Part shown: positions 60,793 to 64,000 of the stretch, piece by piece
Numbering within the stretch: the stretch's first letter is position 1
How the letters are laid out: each line of letters begins with the position of its first letter
DNA from: Paramecium pentaurelia
Taxonomy: Eukaryota > Ciliophora > Oligohymenophorea > Peniculida > Parameciidae
Assembly (NCBI GenBank): GCA_905183005.1
Contig: CAJJDO010000110.1
Coordinates: forward strand, 210,094 to 274,093
Reading direction: 5' to 3'
Length of the DNA stretch: 64,000 nucleotides
The notes under the pieces: model-generated
What the model saw: only the letters and a program-made list of their open reading frames with translations
Told to the model about the DNA's origin: nothing
Database searches by the model: none
Position numbers and translations under genes: made by a program

Positions 60793-63700
60793 TCAAGTAT
60801 CCATTTGAATATTATATTTATTATAAACTTCATCCACTTGACTCTTTAGTAATGTACCTTCTTTGATCAAACCAGAATTATTAATAAATAGATATAAACT
60901 TTCTTGTTATTAAATGTGAAGTGTTACTCAAATTATTTAAAGGAAATGATAAAAATGATCAGATTTGCTCATTAAATATTTTTTTATTTTGATTCCATCT
61001 TTAAATTGTAACTTAGATCTAACACTAATCTATAATTTAATATACACTCAATTAGAATATTTCTCAATGAAATTATCCGAAATTTTTAAATTATCAAATT
61101 ACTACATATAAATTAATTAATATAGTTATCATTATTATTATTGTTCTTCATTTTTTTTTCCTATCTTTTCCCAATGTTGAATAGTATCATCAATATATCC
61201 AATACAATGTTTTAATCTACCTTCCAAAAATTCACTTAACAATACATAACAAGGTCTAACAATCACTTTCAAAAAACCAACTTCAGATTTTGCCATTACT
61301 TAAGGCTATAATTAATAAAATTTAGAATATTACAATATGTAAATCTTTCATATATGGTTATTATGGATATCCAAGTTCTCCTTCCAACTTATATTAAATA
61401 CTAAATTCTTAATTTACTCTCTATGACCACTTTACTGAAATATTACTTCTTTTTCCAGCACCACCAAAATCACTAGCATGCATTATATAACCACTTAAAA
61501 TTTTAGAATCATTAAAATTTTTAGGTCTATTTTCAAAATCTTTTAATAGTGTGAAATGTTCAGTCATATCTGTACTTAATATATTTGATATTAATCCTTT
61601 TCTAAAATTTCTAAATTAAATTTAATTTAAATTGATTAGAATATTGCATTAAGGGTATTTTAAAATTTATATTGTTAATGCAGCATGATGTTATTCTAAT
61701 ACACTTTTATCATGATATCTAATTGCTAAATCACTTAAACTATTTATTTCAAATACATTAGTTCTACCAGTATGTCCTACATCATGTCCAAAACTACTTA
61801 TCATTAAAATAAATTTATTAAAATTATCTATAATTGTATTTTTTGATGTTTATTCTAATTCTTTACAAAAATAATGAGCTGTTTGCATAACTGTAATACC
61901 ATGATCATAATTATGATATGGATTATTATTAATATTATAATGATATTCAATCTCTTTAATGAAATTTTATAAATTTTCATAAGGTAAATGAAAATCATCA
62001 AAAATTGCATTCTTTTTTAGAATAACCCATACAACTCTATGTTTTTCTTTTTAATTTGTTAAATCCATAATATTAAAATCAAATGTATCTATTAAATCAT
62101 CTTGATTTTCTAATTAGAATTCATTTAAATCTAATTCTTCAATATTTGCAAATTTAGATTTTTTGAATTCTATTTCAGATGTTTGTATTTTATGTTAATC
62201 TTGCTAATTAGTTTAATTTGATTTAGTTCGTTTTAATATCAATTATTGTAAAGGCATATATAATGAAGCAACTGAATTTTTAACTTCTGGATTATTTTCT
62301 TCTAGTTTATTAACAAAATTGATAGTTTCATGTTAAATTAATTATTTTCTAATTTTAGCTTTAATTTTAGAATCTAATTAATTACCAGATTCTAATTATT
62401 TAAATTACTTTTTAACCCATCCTTTAGTATTTTCTGTAAAAATCAAAGCAAATCCTTTATATGTTTTTTCTTCTATTTTCAAGAATATTTCATATTATTT
62501 TTCATTATCTTTCATAGTTTTCCAATTATGATCTTATAAATAATTTTCAATATTTGAAACTACATTTTAATCAAATATTTTATTATATGATAATTGATTA
62601 TTATGTATCATATGTGAATTAAATTAGATATTAAAATTTGATTTAATTTATTTAGGTATTGGTCTTGATAAAAATAATAGATGTCCACTTTTATCAAATT
62701 CAAAGACTAATGAATCATTAGATCTTAAAAAGAATTTATAAAATGCACTTTTATCAAAACATTCTCTAATAAATCTGAGATATTTTTCATAATAATGTTT
62801 TACTTCTGAATATATTCTTTAATCACTTTATTTCTATAAATTCATCTAATAAATTCTAAAACACACTGTAACTTAATAGTCTTTAAATACTATATATACA
62901 CTTTCTGAATCCCAAACTGAAATTTCTTATTAATCTGTTTATAATCTATCATTAAATTAAGATTACTTATCTATTTTAAACATTTAAGATAGTATATTGT
63001 ACATTTATTCAATTAATATAAATTTGGATGCTCTAACAAATGAGATTCCTAAATCTAAGATCATATCTGCAATTGATAATGGACTAAAGAACTAGACTTT
63101 GGCATTCTATATTGTATGAATTAAAAACATAGACATATTTTTCAATTCATCTATCAATTAATAATCATTTGCTATTCTACATAAAGGATACAGAATCAAT
63201 TTTACTTTAATATAGATCCTGAATCTAATTATTTATTTTATTTGGAATGATAAATAAAGATGATATTATTTGAATATAATCCATAAGAGGATAAATAATT
63301 CATTTAATCTAATTTAGAGCATAATTGAGAATTTAGTGGAAATCTAAATATCTTATTTTATGGAAATGAGGCTATTTCATTAGTAATTGATTGATCTAAT
63401 GGAATTTAATCAAAAATATCAGTCTTAGTTTAATATAATTCAAGTTCAGAATTTGAATTTAAATTGAAAAAACTAAAATGATCACAATTTAATAGATTTT
63501 TTGTTAATTCTCTTAATAAATTAAATATAGTAGTGTATGAAACATTTTCATCCATTAATAACAAATGACTTTTCATATAATTAGCAAATTGAAACTTTAT
63601 ATTTTTATATGAATCTAACAAATCTGATTCAATCAATTAATTCATATCCATAGTTGGAGATGAAGAACCTTTAGTTAATAAAATTGGTGATTAATTTTAT

Positions 63701-64000
63701 TAAGATTCATTCTAAATAAATAGATTACGAATATTTTCAAATATTTAATTGATTTTAGGATTAATGGTTTGTCCTTCTTTTTTTTTATTATAGAAATCAT
63801 TAATCAATTTAAATGCTTTTTCCATATCATTAACAGAATCATGTGATTTAGTTTCATCAAATTAGATACCTTTGATTAAATCAACATCTGTAATGCTTGA
63901 TCTAGTTCTCTTCATTTATCTTGAAACTCCTTATTTTTCTTTAGGTAATTCATTTAGATAATTTAAAAGACTAAATTTAATTTCTTCTTAGTCTTCATCA
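60793..64000 (-). CDS. GAF-domain cyclic-nucleotide phosphodiesterase (5' end outside the window)
   Basis: The frame is open at the right edge, so the N-terminus is missing. About 1,000 residues are visible. GAF-like regions come first: DENVSYTTIFNLLRELTKNL, LLNCDHFSFFNL. The class I PDE catalytic domain follows: NPYHNYDHGITVMQTAHYFC, MISSFGHDVGHTGRTNVFEI, LAIRYHDKSVLEQHHAALTI, ILSTDMTEHFTLLKDF and MHASDFGGAGKRSNISVKWS. The two HD-type metal sites (HNYDH, HDVGH) are intact. It ends KSEVGFLKVIVRPCYVLLSE to YNIQMDT. GAF domains usually bind cGMP or cAMP and switch the enzyme on. Several short introns interrupt the catalytic part. The substrate (cAMP or cGMP) is not deducible by eye. Confidence 0.85.

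Overview
This is ciliate macronuclear DNA, almost certainly from a Paramecium. Long protein-like frames are full of TAA and TAG, which must be read as Gln, and only TGA ends genes. Introns are about 20-31 nt, begin GT (mostly GTA/GTT) and end AG. The DNA is very AT-rich and genes lie 20-500 bp apart. All models here use TAA/TAG = Gln and TGA = stop, with introns placed by eye from frame continuity and splice dinucleotides. Starts and small exons are therefore approximate.

Layout. 1-7.4 kb, mostly minus strand: an edge fragment, an Aurora-like kinase, a decayed gene (plus strand), a GH5 glycosidase and a coiled-coil protein. 7.4-14.4 kb, plus strand: a cysteine-rich surface protein, a large protein with an NDR-like alpha/beta-hydrolase region, and a GPR180/TMEM145-type membrane protein. 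14.4-23.2 kb: a tail-anchored coiled-coil protein, a methyltransferase, a small PP1-docking-like protein, a bZIP factor, a NOL12-type nucleolar protein and a DYRK kinase. 24.2-30.2 kb, plus strand: a CHIP-like TPR/U-box ligase, a trichocyst-matrix-like protein, tRNA-Glu(CTC), an oxysterol-binding-related protein and a TLDc protein. 30.3-33 kb, minus: a PX sorting nexin and an aquaporin.

33.3-45.3 kb holds a coiled-coil protein, two tandem IFT54-like genes (the first short, the second full length), an unrecognised gene, a small coiled-coil gene, CNOT11 and a USP30-like deubiquitinase. Two single-N gaps (37574 and 42209) each sit between two copies of the same ~1.1-1.2 kb sequence. These look like unmerged contig ends, so one copy of each is probably an assembly artefact.

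45.4-64 kb: a very long Gln/Ser-rich protein, two unrecognised proteins, RFC4, a casein kinase 1, an OEP61-like TPR/STI1 tail-anchored protein, a coiled-coil protein, a small Cys-rich protein and a GAF/cyclic-nucleotide phosphodiesterase that runs off the right edge.

This is ordinary housekeeping, ciliary and secretory gene content, with no operon, CRISPR array or obvious transposase. I did not find a convincing new multi-gene system. The most interesting items are the truncated IFT54 duplicate, the ORP and aquaporin genes with altered signature motifs, the NDR-like fusion protein, a decayed gene at 2.1-3.65 kb, and the two assembly duplications.
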